Assembly: GCA_910587595.1 (NCBI GenBank)
Contig: CAJULQ010000005.1
Coordinates: 96,527 to 160,526, forward strand
DNA length: 64,000 bases
Source: an uncultured Christensenellaceae bacterium
Lineage (GTDB): Bacteria; Bacillota; Clostridia; Christensenellales; Pumilibacteraceae
Direction: 5' to 3'
Numbering within the stretch: position 1 is the stretch's first letter; each line of letters starts with the position of its first letter. Made by a program: the position numbers and the translations under genes. Below the pieces are notes generated by a model, which made no database searches, was not told the DNA's origin, and worked only from the letters and a program-made list of their open reading frames with translations. Positions 41,911-51,500 of this stretch are shown here, in pieces.

Positions 41911-43314
41911 ATGTGTGCATCTATAAAGAATACGACCGAACGGTTGGGCGAGGGGAAAATACTGCCCCTTGTATTTAAGCTTACCGTTCCGGCGGTGGTC
42001 GCACAGCTTATCACGTTTTTGTACAATATCGTAGACAGAATGTTTGTGGCCAAGATCGACCGATCGGGTATGGACGCGTTGGCCGCGCTCGGCATCGTTT
42101 TGCCTATCACATTGATCATGCAAGCGTTTGCCAATTTGGTGGGCATGGGCGGCGCGCCGCGCGCCAGCATCAAATTGGGCGAGGGCGATAAACGGGAGGC
42201 GGACGGGATATTCAACACGTCTTTCGTGCTACTTACGGGCGTGGGCGTTGTGATCGGCGCGCTTACGTTTGCGTTGGCAAAGCCCATCGTGGTGTTGTTC
42301 GGGTGTCCGTCGGGCGCTGTGGATCTTGCCGTGTCTTATCTGAAAATATACGCATTGGGCACGCTGTTCGTGATGTTGGCGCAAGGCTTAAATCCGTTTA
42401 TCACGGCGCAAGGGTATTCGGTCGCCGCTATGTTGGCCGTGCTCGTGGGCGCCGTTACCAATATCGCTTTGGATCCTTTGTTTATCTTTGTTTTGGATAT
42501 GGGCGTGCAAGGGGCGAGCCTTGCCACCGTGCTCTCGCAGTTTCTTTCGTTTGTTTGTATTTTTGCGTTCTTGTTTTCGCGCAAAAGTATTTTTCGGTTG
42601 CGTTGGCGGGATATGCGTTGGAACTCGCGCAGAATATTTGCTATCGTGTCGCTCGGGTGCACGCCCTTTGTGATGACGCTGACCGAGTGTGCCATTCAAA
42701 TCGTTTTCAATATCAATCTCAAAATTTCCACGGGCGGCAACGCCGACTACACGGCGGCGCTCACCATTATGCTGAGCGCGTTGCAACTCATTTCGTTGCC
42801 GCTCAACGGCTTGGGGTACGGCATGCAACCCTTTGTCGGGTATAACTACGGGCAAGGGAATGCCGAGCGGCTCAAAAAAGGCATACGCTATGTTACGATT
42901 ATTGCGTTTGTTTTTGCCGTTACGGTTTGGTCGGTGTCGTTGGCTGTTCCGCAGTGTTATGCCTATCTGTTTTCGGCAAGCAGTAGCGTAACGGCCATAG
43001 TCAAAAAATACACCCCCGTGTTTTTAATGGGGTCTGTCATGTTCTTTGTGCAGATGACGTTGCAAAATATCAACGTGGCGTTGGGGCAAGCCAAATCTGC
43101 GCTTTTGTTGGCCGTTGTGCGCAAAGTGGTCATACTCATTCCGCTGTGTTGCGTGCTCACGCATTTTCTCGGGTTTCGCGGCGTCTATCTTTCGGAAGGT
43201 ATCGCCGACTTGGCGGCCGGCGTGATCACGGCCACCGTTATATTTATCACCTTTCCCAAAATATTCAAAAAGCGCATGGCGCAAGTGCAAGAACAGTCTT
43301 GCTCCATGCAATAA
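41911..43314 (+). CDS. MATE-family multidrug/metabolite exporter
   Basis: A 467-residue protein with about 12 TM helices. The MATE features are the N-terminal PLVFKLTVPAVVAQLITFLYNIVDRMFV, the repeat at the start of the second half, and PLNGLGYGMQPFVGYNYGQG near residue 305-325. It would export cationic drugs or metabolites using Na+ or H+. The composition returns to the host level. A TTG at 41893 overlapping the previous stop is an alternative start; ATG 41911 is chosen. Confidence 0.9.
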   Translation: MCASIKNTTERLGEGKILPLVFKLTVPAVVAQLITFLYNIVDRMFVAKIDRSGMDALAALGIVLPITLIMQAFANLVGMGGAPRASIKLGEGDKREADGIFNTSFVLLTGVGVVIGALTFALAKPIVVLFGCPSGAVDLAVSYLKIYALGTLFVMLAQGLNPFITAQGYSVAAMLAVLVGAVTNIALDPLFIFVLDMGVQGASLATVLSQFLSFVCIFAFLFSRKSIFRLRWRDMRWNSRRIFAIVSLGCTPFVMTLTECAIQIVFNINLKISTGGNADYTAALTIMLSALQLISLPLNGLGYGMQPFVGYNYGQGNAERLKKGIRYVTIIAFVFAVTVWSVSLAVPQCYAYLFSASSSVTAIVKKYTPVFLMGSVMFFVQMTLQNINVALGQAKSALLLAVVRKVVILIPLCCVLTHFLGFRGVYLSEGIADLAAGVITATVIFITFPKIFKKRMAQVQEQSCSMQ

Positions 43315-43365
43315 AAATAATACATACTGCAAAAAAGCACCCGTGTTGCCTTATTGCATGGGCGG

Positions 43366-44250
43366 TCAATTCGTAAAACGTTTTTGCGCCGATTTTTTGA
43401 TTTTGCTGTGGTAAAAGTAATTTACCATAACGGGCGGCGCGGTAAACGGACGGGTGAAGGTGTCGTCGTTCGTCTTGTATTCCAAGCCTTGCTCTATGGC
43501 AAACGACTGTAACGCATTATCGAGCGATTGCCAATAGGCGTTATTGCCTTTGGCATATATATCGGTATAAACGGGCAGCAGTCGGGGATATTTCGATCGT
43601 ATATACGCCATAACGGTAGACTTGAACGCACCGCGCAAATTCAAATTTTCAAGCCAAATAATATTGCAGTCTTTCTTTGCTCTTTCGACAATTGCTTTTA
43701 CGTCGGTGATTTGAGGGAATATGGGGGATATAAAGCAAGTTGTTCTCACGCCTGCGTCGTGAAAGATTTTCATGGCGGCAAGGCGGCGCTCGATGGAAAC
43801 GCCTTTGTCCATGTCGCTTCTAAACTGTTCGTCAAGGGTGTTTATCGACCACGAAACGCGAGCGTTCGGAAACGTTTTTATCAAGTCCAGATCGCGTAAA
43901 ACAAGATCGCTTTTCGTTGCTATGGAAAGTATGGCTTTGCTGCCTTGCAGTTCTTCCAAAAGCGCGCGCGTGCGTTTGTATTTTTCTTCGATAGGCTGGT
44001 ACGGATCGGTTACCGAGCCGATAAACAATTCTTTGCCGTTGTACTTATCCGGATTTTTTATCGGTTGCCAAAACTTGACGTCTATAAATTCGCCCCAATC
44101 TTCGGGGTGGTTTGTAAAGCGTTTCATAAAGCATGCGTAACAATATTTGCAGGCGTGCTCGCACCCCGTATAGGGATTTACCGAGTAATCGCTTACGGGC
44201 AGATTGCTTTTTGTGATAACGTCTTTTACTTGCTTTTCTTTTACGATCAT
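43366..44250 (-). CDS. Radical SAM protein, SPL/Rv2578c-type
   Basis: A 294-residue radical SAM enzyme. The cluster motif is C30-x3-C34-x2-C37 in NPYTGCEHACKYCYACFM. It then shows ELFIGSVTDPYQPIEEKYKRTRALLE, the pattern of the spore-photolyase-like group. Its substrate is unknown. It is not SplB itself, which is longer. The ATG at 44250 has GGGGG about eight bases upstream; in-frame starts at 44256 and 44265 (TTG) are possible. Confidence 0.87.
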   Translation of the reverse strand: MIVKEKQVKDVITKSNLPVSDYSVNPYTGCEHACKYCYACFMKRFTNHPEDWGEFIDVKFWQPIKNPDKYNGKELFIGSVTDPYQPIEEKYKRTRALLEELQGSKAILSIATKSDLVLRDLDLIKTFPNARVSWSINTLDEQFRSDMDKGVSIERRLAAMKIFHDAGVRTTCFISPIFPQITDVKAIVERAKKDCNIIWLENLNLRGAFKSTVMAYIRSKYPRLLPVYTDIYAKGNNAYWQSLDNALQSFAIEQGLEYKTNDDTFTRPFTAPPVMVNYFYHSKIKKSAQKRFTN

Positions 44251-44333
44251 TTCCATTTCCCCCAATGTATCTGTTTATCCACGTCGGGATCGTATTGTTC
44301 TTTCAAAAAACATGGCTTGCGCATTGTGGCATT

Positions 44334-44386
44334 TATAAAAAACTATCCGAACCTATTGGCTTGAAACCAAGGTGTTCGGATAGTTT
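44334..44386 (-). terminator. Intrinsic terminator after tRNA-Glu
   Basis: AACTATCCGAAC (44341-44352) pairs with GTTCGGATAGTT (44374-44385); on the minus strand a T-run follows (TTTTTTATAAA). Confidence 0.8.
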
Positions 44387-44393
44387 ATCGTTT

Positions 44394-44468
44394 TGGTGAC
44401 TCCATCGGGAATCGAACCCGAGTTACCGCCGTGAAAGGGCGATGTCTTAACCGCTTGACCATGGAGCC
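44394..44468 (-). tRNA. tRNA-Glu (anticodon TTC)
   Basis: Cloverleaf on the minus strand starting GGCTCCATGGTCAAGC, anticodon loop CCTTTCAC with TTC, T-arm GGGTTCGAATCCC, and an encoded CCA end. The acceptor stem GGCTCCA/TGGAGTC pairs fully with one G-T. Confidence 0.96.
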
Positions 44469-44594
44469 ATAGAACAGCTTATATAGTATAGCAAAGATCG
44501 GAACAAAATGCAACCGTTTTGCTATATATTTTTTGCGTTCGAGGCAAATTTTTGCGGGGAAGCGGTAGGGTGGGCGAAATAAAACAAAGGAGAA

Positions 44595-44633
44595 TAAAAA
44601 AGGAACTTGCCGACGGGCGAGTTCCTTTTTGCG
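44595..44633 (-). terminator. Intrinsic terminator after tRNA-Met
   Basis: AAAAAGGAACT(T/C)GCC arms with a GACG-type loop and a T-run on the minus strand, three bases past the tRNA-Met CCA. It implies that tRNA-Glu has its own promoter. Confidence 0.75.
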
Positions 44634-44635
44634 TT

Positions 44636-44712
44636 TGGTAGCGGTAGTTGGGCTCGAACCAACGACCAATCGGGTATGAACCGAGTACTCTAGCCAACTG
44701 AGCTATACCGCC
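44636..44712 (-). tRNA. tRNA-Met (anticodon CAT), probably elongator
   Basis: Minus-strand cloverleaf beginning GGCGGTATAGCTCAG with anticodon loop TTCATAC, T-arm TTGGTTCGAGCCCAA and encoded CCA. The G1-T72 pair and the overall similarity favour elongator Met; an Ile2 (lysidine) tRNA cannot be fully excluded. Confidence 0.93.
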
Positions 44713-44848
44713 ACACAACTTTATTATTATAACAGACATTGCGGGGTTTGGCAAGTCTTTTGGTTGCTTTTTATGAAAAGCGTTGAAAATTTTGCATGAA
44801 AAAATTTTTTATTCCATAAAACAAAATGAAAAACTTTTGCAAAACCTA

Positions 44849-44891
44849 TTGACAAAATGAAAAAACATGCGTATAATGAAAATATATTTCA
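44849..44891 (+). promoter_or_regulatory. nanE operon promoter with RpiR-type operator
   Basis: Consensus TTGACA (44849-44854), 17-base spacer, TATAAT (44872-44877). The palindrome TGAAAATATATTTCA (44877-44891) starts on the last base of the -10 box and covers the start site. Further TGAAAA/TTTTGCA copies lie upstream (44773-44845). The same layout recurs at rpiR. Confidence 0.8.
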
Positions 44892-44943
44892 GATACAATG
44901 CAAGTATATGAAAAATATTTTATCTTAACGGAAGGGAATATAG

Positions 44944-45636
44944 ATGAACGCATTGCCGAGAGGATTGATAGTTTCTTGCCAAGCGGCAGAAGGCGAGCCG
45001 CTCTACGGTTGCGATGCCATGCATTGGTTTGCCCGTTGCGCCGTGGCGGGCGGGGCGGTAGGCATACGAGCGCTGGCCGACGAGATCCCGTCTATACGGC
45101 AAGAGGTGTCGGTGCCCATTCTCGGACTGACCAAACGGCATGAGAAAGACAGCGACGTGTATATAACGCCCAACAGATCGGATATAGACAGACTGATCGC
45201 ATTGCCTTGCGAGGCGATCGCGATAGATGCCACGGCGCGGCGGCGCCCGGGTGGCGAAACGCTGGAAGAGGTGGTGGCGTACGCCCGACGCAAAGCGCCC
45301 CACATAGCGCTGGTGGCCGATATAGACACGCGCGAAAACGCCGTGCGCGCCATGCACATGGGATTCGATTTTATATCCACAACGTTGCGCGGCTACACCG
45401 AAGAAACCAAAGACGCGCAGTGCCCCGACGTTGCTTTTATCAAACAGCTGAGCGGCATAATGCACGACAAGCTGATCGTGGAAGGGGGCATTTGGGAATC
45501 GGAGCAGTTAGAGAGCGTTTTGTGTTTCGATCCGTATGCCGTGGTGATCGGGTCGAGCATCACGCGCCCCACGTCTATCACCGCCCGATTCAACGAAGTG
45601 ATGCACACGCGCAAGGGAGCGATACGGACGGCATGA
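44944..45636 (+). CDS. nanE: N-acetylmannosamine-6-phosphate 2-epimerase NanE
   Basis: A 230-residue TIM-barrel epimerase. Features are GLIVSCQA at the start, AVGIRALADEIPSIR, PILGLTKRHEKDSDVYITP, AIDATARRRP and DFISTTLRGYT, then EGGIW. It converts ManNAc-6-phosphate to GlcNAc-6-phosphate. No nanA lyase is nearby, so the pathway may start from ManNAc or a derived sugar rather than free sialic acid. It heads a long operon and overlaps the next gene (ATGA). Confidence 0.95.
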   Translation: MNALPRGLIVSCQAAEGEPLYGCDAMHWFARCAVAGGAVGIRALADEIPSIRQEVSVPILGLTKRHEKDSDVYITPNRSDIDRLIALPCEAIAIDATARRRPGGETLEEVVAYARRKAPHIALVADIDTRENAVRAMHMGFDFISTTLRGYTEETKDAQCPDVAFIKQLSGIMHDKLIVEGGIWESEQLESVLCFDPYAVVIGSSITRPTSITARFNEVMHTRKGAIRTA

Positions 45637-47066
45637 AAGAATTTCGAAATTTTTTTACGGCGGGCGGCCATACCGCGGTGCGACGAATACGCTATGTTTG
45701 CAAAGCGTGCGGCACCGACGGATTTATGTTGCGCACGGACGCCGACGGGAATTGCGAAATAACCTACGGCAACGCGCGCGGCAAGCGCTACGCCGAACGG
45801 GAAGTGGCTCGCCGCAAAGAGAACATGTTTATAGGGCGCGCGCATGACCACGCCGACTTTACTTGGCGGGGCATTGTGGAAGGGTACTACGGACGGCCGT
45901 ATACGGCGGACGATCGCAAAGATCTTTTGGACTTTATGGATGAGATGCGCATGAACATTTATTTGTATGCGCCCAAAGACGACCCCTACCATCGGGAGAA
46001 ATGGCGCGAGCCCTATCCCCAAGAAGAGAGCGAGGCGCTGCGGGAACTGTGCGCGTATGCGGCCGACCGCGCCATAGAAATGTGCTACTGCATAAGCCCC
46101 GGTTTGGACATGCGGTATAGCGACGAGCAAGACGTGCGCACGCTGATCGAAAAGATCAAAGCGTTGCAAGCGTTGGGATTTGGCGAGATCGCACTGCTGT
46201 TCGACGACATAAAAGCCGAACTGTTGCCTATAGACACCGAGCGGTTTGCATCGGCGGCGCAAGCGCAAGCAAGCGTAACGGCTGCGGTGCAAGAGGCGTT
46301 AGGGCGGCGCGTACTGTTTTGTCCCACCGACTATTGGCAAAACAACGACACGCCGTATCGCGCCGATCTGAGAACGTATTTGCCTCGCGAGGCGGCCGTG
46401 CTTTGGACGGGGTACAACACGGTGGCCGAATACATAGATGCGACCGACGCGGCCAACGCCGCGCAGTGGTTCGATCGCGAACTGTGGCTGTGGGATAACT
46501 ACCCCGTAAACGATTTTATGACCGAGCGATTGTTTTTGGGGGCGCTGAGAAACCGCGACACTACGCTGTCTGCCTCGCACAAAGGCATGCTGATGAACCC
46601 CATGGAATACCCCTCGCTCAGCAAGTTCGCGCTGTTTACCGCCGCCCGCTACATGTGGAACGCCGACACGTACGATCCCGACCAAGCCGAGCGGGACGCC
46701 GCCGCGGCTTTGGTGCCGCAAGCGCCCGCCGAGGCGTTGCGACTGATACGCGACAATGCGGCATGCGTGATGTACACGCCCGCAAAAACGTGCGATCTAA
46801 CCGAGCGGCAACGGGCATACCGCAAACTGCAAAAAGCGTTGCCGCCCGCCATGCAAGCCGAACTGCGACCCTACTTCGACTACGCGCAAACCGAATACCA
46901 AGCGTACAAGCGGTTGCAAAGCGGAAAAGACGCAACGCGGCTCATACAAAAACTGAATGCGTCGGCCGTGCGCACGGCGTACAACGCATTCGATACGGAA
47001 ATGGAACGTCATGGCGAATACGCGTATACTGCCAAAAAAATCAGAGAATGCTACCGATGTGTATAG
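45633..47066 (+). CDS. GH84-type beta-N-acetylhexosaminidase
   Basis: A 477-residue enzyme of the GH84 (NagJ/O-GlcNAcase) family. WRGIVEGYYGRPYT, NIYLYAPKDDPYHREKWREPYP, and the catalytic aspartate pair D191-D192 in LLFDDI are diagnostic; substrate-assisted cleavage of beta-GlcNAc is expected. There is no signal peptide, so it would act on imported oligosaccharides. The start overlaps nanE by four bases, which shows tight coupling to amino-sugar metabolism. Confidence 0.92.
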   Translation: MKEFRNFFTAGGHTAVRRIRYVCKACGTDGFMLRTDADGNCEITYGNARGKRYAEREVARRKENMFIGRAHDHADFTWRGIVEGYYGRPYTADDRKDLLDFMDEMRMNIYLYAPKDDPYHREKWREPYPQEESEALRELCAYAADRAIEMCYCISPGLDMRYSDEQDVRTLIEKIKALQALGFGEIALLFDDIKAELLPIDTERFASAAQAQASVTAAVQEALGRRVLFCPTDYWQNNDTPYRADLRTYLPREAAVLWTGYNTVAEYIDATDAANAAQWFDRELWLWDNYPVNDFMTERLFLGALRNRDTTLSASHKGMLMNPMEYPSLSKFALFTAARYMWNADTYDPDQAERDAAAALVPQAPAEALRLIRDNAACVMYTPAKTCDLTERQRAYRKLQKALPPAMQAELRPYFDYAQTEYQAYKRLQSGKDATRLIQKLNASAVRTAYNAFDTEMERHGEYAYTAKKIRECYRCV

Positions 47067-47076
47067 AGGAGAGGGC

Positions 47077-48585
47077 ATGAAAAAAATAGTGCTGTTGCCG
47101 CTGGACGAGCGGCCGTGCAATTACGAATATCCCAAGCAGTTGTTGCGCGATAACGAGTTGTTCGGCGTTGTGTTGCCGCCGCCCGACATCATGCCGCAAA
47201 AAAAGCAAGCGGCCCGATTTGCGGCATTGCGCGACTTTTTAACGCAAGCTTGCCGCGACGCCCACTGTTTGGTTGTATCGCTCGACATGTTGCTTTACGG
47301 CGGATTGGTGCCCTCGCGGTTGCACTCGCTTAGCGAGCAAACGTTGGCCGAACGGTTGGGCGTATTGGCCGAACTCAAGCGCGCCAACCCCCGTTTAACG
47401 GTGTATGCGTTTTCGCTCATTATGCGTTGTCCGCAATATTCTTCGGACGACGAAGAGCCTGACTATTGGGCGGTGTGCGGCAAAGAAATGTTCGAGTTGG
47501 GCGTGTGCCGCGACAAGGGCGAAACGGGCGCGCGCGTGGCGTCGCTCGAACAAAAGACCGCGCCGTATATCGACGACTTTTTGACCCGTCGCGCCGTGAA
47601 CCTTAGCACGCTGTTGCGCGCGGTGGACGAGGTGGGGCAAAGCGTGGATTTTATGGTGATCCCGCAAGACGATTCCGCGCCGTTCGGCTGGACGGCTATC
47701 GACCAACGCAAAGTGTACGCTTATGTGACCGCGCAAAACAAAACGCTCGATTGCCTCATCTATCCGGGCGCCGACGAAGTGGGCTTGACGCTTACGGCGC
47801 GGTATATCAACAGCGCGGCGGGCGCGCCGCGCGTGGCGGTGGACTACGCGTCCGAGCAAGGCAAATACGCCGTGCCCGCTTTCGAGGATAGGCCGCTGTG
47901 CGAGAGCGTGAAAATGCAATTGGCGGCGGCGGGGTGCTTGCGCGCGGGCAACGAGTTTTCGTCCGATTTCACGTTGATGGTAAACGTGCCGTCGGGCGGC
48001 ATGCAATCGGCGGCCGAACCGTGCGAAAGCACGCAATATCGCACCGAGCGCAGTCTGTCGGAGTTTGTGCATAAGACCGCGGCGTTGGTGCAAAACGGCG
48101 TGAAGGTGGCCGTGGCCGACGTGGCGTATGCCAACGGTTCGGATAAACAGCTGGTGCGACTGCTCGACAAAACGGGCGTTGCCTTGCGGTTAGACGGTTA
48201 TGCGGGTTGGAACACCTCGTCTAATACGTTGGGCACGACCATTGCCGAGGCGTGCGTGTGCCGCGCGGGCGGTGATATTGCCGCGCACAAACGGTTTTTG
48301 GCTTTACGCTATTTCGAGGACGCGGGGTATTGTTCGGTCACGCGCAAAACGGTGTGCGAACGCGATTTGCCCGCGCTGGGACTAAACTATTTTAACGCGG
48401 GCGAAAAGCGCGGCAAAGTGGCGGAAATAGTGCGCGACGAGATAGAAAAACAAATGCAAGCGATGATGCCGCAAGTGGCGAGCGCCTATGGCATCGAGCA
48501 GTGCGAAATGCCGTGGAAAAGAATGTTCGAAGTGGGTTTATCCGTTTGCGAACGCAAACAGCAAAAAAGGGAGGACAAACAATGA
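47077..48585 (+). CDS. DUF4127-family protein, unknown function
   Basis: A 502-residue cytoplasmic protein. The family opening VLLPLDERPCNYEYPKQL is intact. PDIMPQKKQAA, VSLDMLLYGGLVPSR, VIPQDDSAPFGW and YPGADEVGLTL follow. No enzyme activity has been assigned to this family as far as I know. Conserved Asp, Arg and Cys residues in these loops suggest a catalyst. Its place between GH84 and a secreted hydrolase links it to glycan breakdown. GAGAGGGC precedes the ATG at 47077. Confidence 0.88.
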   Translation: MKKIVLLPLDERPCNYEYPKQLLRDNELFGVVLPPPDIMPQKKQAARFAALRDFLTQACRDAHCLVVSLDMLLYGGLVPSRLHSLSEQTLAERLGVLAELKRANPRLTVYAFSLIMRCPQYSSDDEEPDYWAVCGKEMFELGVCRDKGETGARVASLEQKTAPYIDDFLTRRAVNLSTLLRAVDEVGQSVDFMVIPQDDSAPFGWTAIDQRKVYAYVTAQNKTLDCLIYPGADEVGLTLTARYINSAAGAPRVAVDYASEQGKYAVPAFEDRPLCESVKMQLAAAGCLRAGNEFSSDFTLMVNVPSGGMQSAAEPCESTQYRTERSLSEFVHKTAALVQNGVKVAVADVAYANGSDKQLVRLLDKTGVALRLDGYAGWNTSSNTLGTTIAEACVCRAGGDIAAHKRFLALRYFEDAGYCSVTRKTVCERDLPALGLNYFNAGEKRGKVAEIVRDEIEKQMQAMMPQVASAYGIEQCEMPWKRMFEVGLSVCERKQQKREDKQ

Positions 48586-51500
48586 CGAAGAGAAAGGCAA
48601 AGATCACAACGGTATGTTTGGCGGCGGCGATGGCCGTGTTGGCCGTATTTACCGTTTATGCGGGTGTGGGACAGCGGGTGAAAGCTTTTGCCGCGTTGCC
48701 CTCTGCGTATACGCTCAACGGCGCGGAACTTTCCATCGCGTCGTCTAAAGTAGACCCGTGGGCCATTGCCGACCACGAGGGCAGTATGACGAGTTTGACG
48801 TTCTCGTACGGCGCCGACGACGCGGTGTTCACCACGGCGTGGCTGTATCCGCAAACGCCCGCGCGCGAGGGCTTTACCGAGTATGCGTTCGAGTGGAAAG
48901 GCGGCGCCTACGTGCTCAAAGAAAGAGCGGTGGGCGGCGGGCTGTATATCCCCGTGAACGGGTTGGTCGTCAGCTTAAAAGACGACAACGCCGCGTGGGC
49001 GGCGGCGCAAGCGGGCGCCACGCTTGGCAAGAACGGCACGTTCCCCGATTATATCGGCGCGGTAGATATGGTAACGGCGTCGGGCAGCGGCAGTGCGCAA
49101 GACAAAAAAATACGCATTCCGCTCACCAAAATGAACGGCACGCGCAAAGAAAACGAGATCGTGTATTACAACGCCGAGTGGGGCCCCACCACGGGACAAA
49201 ACGAGTTCGGCACCGAGGCGCTGTTTGCGTTGCAAGACGACGGCACGTTCGAGATCACGCAAATGCGCGCCGTGCGCGACACCGCCGAGTTGCAACTCAA
49301 TGCGCGCGCGTTCATTATCTCCATTCACGGCACCTATCGCGCGCTGCTCACGCCCGATAACTTTGTGAAAACGGGCGACAAAGCAAGCTTGGAAAAAATG
49401 CAGTTTGTCAATCTCACCAAAAGCAATTCGCGCAAGATCACGGTGAGCAATCCCACCAAACCCGTGCGCGACACCGACGTGGACCTTATCACCGACGCGA
49501 GCGGCAAAACGCCCTTTCCCGGTTTCCGCGCCGAGAATTATTTGATCTACTACGACCAAAACTACGATAAGAGCTTGTGTTCCGCGTCGGCCAACTTTTC
49601 TAACTTTACGGGTTGCAACGAGTGGGGATACGAAGTGTTGGTGCGCCGCACGTCCAAAGCGGGCGAGTATCCCGTAACGGGCGTGATCGAATCGCACGGC
49701 AAGCAAGTGGACGCCCTTTTAGACGAACCGTCGTTTATCCTTTCGGGCAACGGCGCGGCCGAAACGTTTTTGCTCAATTCGGCGCTCAACGGCGCGCAAG
49801 TAAGCATGACCGAAGAGGGCAACGTGACCATCACCACCACGCCGGCAAGTTACGTGACCACGGCGGTCACGCGGCTCGAAACCGTAAACGAAATGATGCA
49901 AACGTCGGTAGACGCCAAGTATAAGCTGGGGTATATCGGCGAGGGCGACACGGCGGAAAACAACAAGTGGACGCGCGCGAACAAAACGGCGCAAGACGCG
50001 TTGGGCACACCGGAAGACGCCGCCGGCAAGGCCACGCTGTACGGGCTGATGAAACAACTGCAAGCCGACGAGGCACAGGGCGTTATCAACAACGTGCATT
50101 TGGCGGACTTTTACGACTTGTACCTTAAGATCATGAACGAGTCCGAACGGATCGAGGCCATGACGTATCAAGGCAATGCCATCATGAGCATTGCGGCGTG
50201 GCACCGTCCCGTGGCGGCGCGCGAAAAGACCACCGAGGCCATTCGCGAAACGCTTCAGCTTTTCCGCTCGGTGAACATGAACACCGTATACGTGGAAACG
50301 TTCTGGAACGGCTACTCTATGTCGGACAACAGCAAGTATGTGGATTACCACATAGACTTTGTGAACAACACGTACGACGGCTACAAAGATTACCTCGACG
50401 CGTTCATCGGCGAGGCGCACAAGTTGGGCATGGAAGTGCACGCTTGGGTGGAGGACTTTTTCGTAGGCTACGAGGGCTATAAAGAAAGCAATGTGCTCAC
50501 GGGCAAAAAACCCAATTCGGACGAGCAACTCGTGTCTAAAGCAGAGCGCGACAAGTGGGTGATCCGCGACTATCAAAACAACGAATACACGCAGTTCGAG
50601 GGCGGCAAATACAAGTTCATCGATCCCTCTAACCCCGAAGTGCGCAAGTTCCTTATCGATTACTACACCGAGCTGTTTACCGAGTACGACCTCGACGGCA
50701 TCAACCTCGACTATATCCGCTACCCGGTGCAAAACTTTTACGGCTACGACAAAAACAATCCCGACGTGCCGTTTGACCACGGCTACAGCGAATTCTCGGC
50801 CGCCAAGTTCTTGAAAGAGCAAGGCGTGGCGGACAAAAATTGCACGCTCTCTTACCTTAAGCGTCAGCTGAGCAAAAAAACAAGTTTCGACGCCGAGAAA
50901 ACGGCCAAAGCGTGGAGCGAATTCAAGATCCGCCAGATCAACGAATTTGTGGCCGAAGTGAAAACGGCGGTAGACGCGCTCGAAGCGCACCGCGCGCAAG
51001 CGGCCGAGGGCACCTACAGCGAAAACAACATCATCATTTCCACTTCGGTGTTCCCCGATACCGACGTGAAAGAGAAGAAGAGCCAAGATTGGTTCAGCTG
51101 GGTGCAAAACGGTTTGATCGAGGTGACCACGCCCATGGCGTATTACACCAACGCCAACACCGTGGAGCAACGCATACTTTCCATGGTCAACCGGATCGGC
51201 GGCGTGTCGTTCAACTACGGCGGTATCGCGCCCTACTTTATGGGCCTTAGCGCATACGACGAAGTGAAACAAGCGTTGTCCGCTTTGCGCGGCGGCGCGT
51301 TCGGCACCGTGATCTTCGATTCCAAAACGATCATGAATTCGGCGCTTGCCCGCGAGTATCTGTCGAGCGGCGTATACGGCGGCAACGCCATCGTGCCGCA
51401 CAAGCGCGTGGATAAACTGCTTTCGGCGTTTGCCGCCGAAATGCAGTCGCGCGCCGATCTCTACGGCATCACGGGTGAGAAACTGACGGCCTACACCGCG

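Noticed and set aside
44273..44284. TTATCCACG, one mismatch from a DnaA box
   Set aside because: A single near-match with no cluster and no dnaA nearby; not evidence of an origin.
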